A stretch of 12,878 nucleotides of DNA from DAMCAP01 sp964369265 (GTDB lineage Bacteria > Bacillota > Clostridia > Oscillospirales > Ruminococcaceae). Location: the NCBI GenBank assembly GCA_964369265.1, contig CAYJEV010000051.1, positions 1 to 12,878 of the forward strand. The letters run 5' to 3'. The notes under the pieces were generated by a model. That model was not told where the DNA came from, did no database searches, and saw only the letters and a list, made by a program, of their open reading frames with translations. Positions 12,859 through 12,878 of this stretch are shown here, one piece after another (position 1 is the stretch's first letter; each line of letters begins with the position of its first letter). Position numbers and translations under genes: made by a program.

Positions 12859-12878
12859 AATCCGAATACGCCTCACAT

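Overview
The window looks like a chromosome segment of a low-GC, anaerobic Clostridia-type Bacillota (Firmicutes). The evidence is AT-rich codon use, strong AGGAGG-type Shine-Dalgarno (SD) sites, protein families typical of that class (DUF4428, DUF6935, SPFH proteins with C-terminal zinc ribbons, a 7TM sensor, a NarL/LuxR regulator), and short intergenic inverted repeats. Every convincing gene lies on the minus strand, so transcription runs from high to low coordinates. I see no tRNA, rRNA or CRISPR array.

Layout in transcription order. (a) 12878-12760: window edge, with a strong GC-rich hairpin in the leader of the next gene. (b) 12759-10957: a complete ABC half-transporter (exporter type), closed by a terminator near 10898-10850. 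(c) 10677-9853: a MATE-type transporter lacking its N-terminal lobe. It is cut at a 14-bp perfect palindrome and followed by a terminator. (d) 9850-9540: no gene, but a MITE-like inverted-repeat element and a separate 15-bp perfect inverted repeat. (e) 9424-8822: a DUF6935 protein behind an operator-promoter. (f) 8655-4209: a compact sensory operon made of a 7TM receptor with an extracellular binding-type domain and a degenerate kinase core, then a histidine kinase, then a LuxR-type response regulator. It has its own sigma-A promoter and a terminator at 4167-4123. (g) 4002 to the left edge: an operon of SPFH/zinc-ribbon protein, tail-anchored double zinc-ribbon protein, TPM-domain membrane protein, and a DUF4428 protein with a GYPQQ-repeat tail that runs off the window.

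How the parts may work together. The SPFH, zinc-ribbon and TPM genes resemble the Bacillus subtilis membrane-stress genes ydjI, ydjG and ydjH, which there share an operon with pspA (ydjF). No pspA is present here; DUF4428 and DUF6935 proteins are the neighbours instead. The most striking observation is that the SPFH operon and the DUF6935 gene have the same promoter layout: a palindrome AATGTGCTA-N3-GGCACATT (plus-strand view) fused to the -35 box, a 17-nt spacer, and an extended -10 TGGTAA(A/G)AT, with identical spacing. These two promoters flank the sensory operon. The simplest model is that the 7TM/kinase/regulator system senses an envelope signal and switches on both units as one regulon. 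That link is inference; the shared promoter sequence is visible directly.
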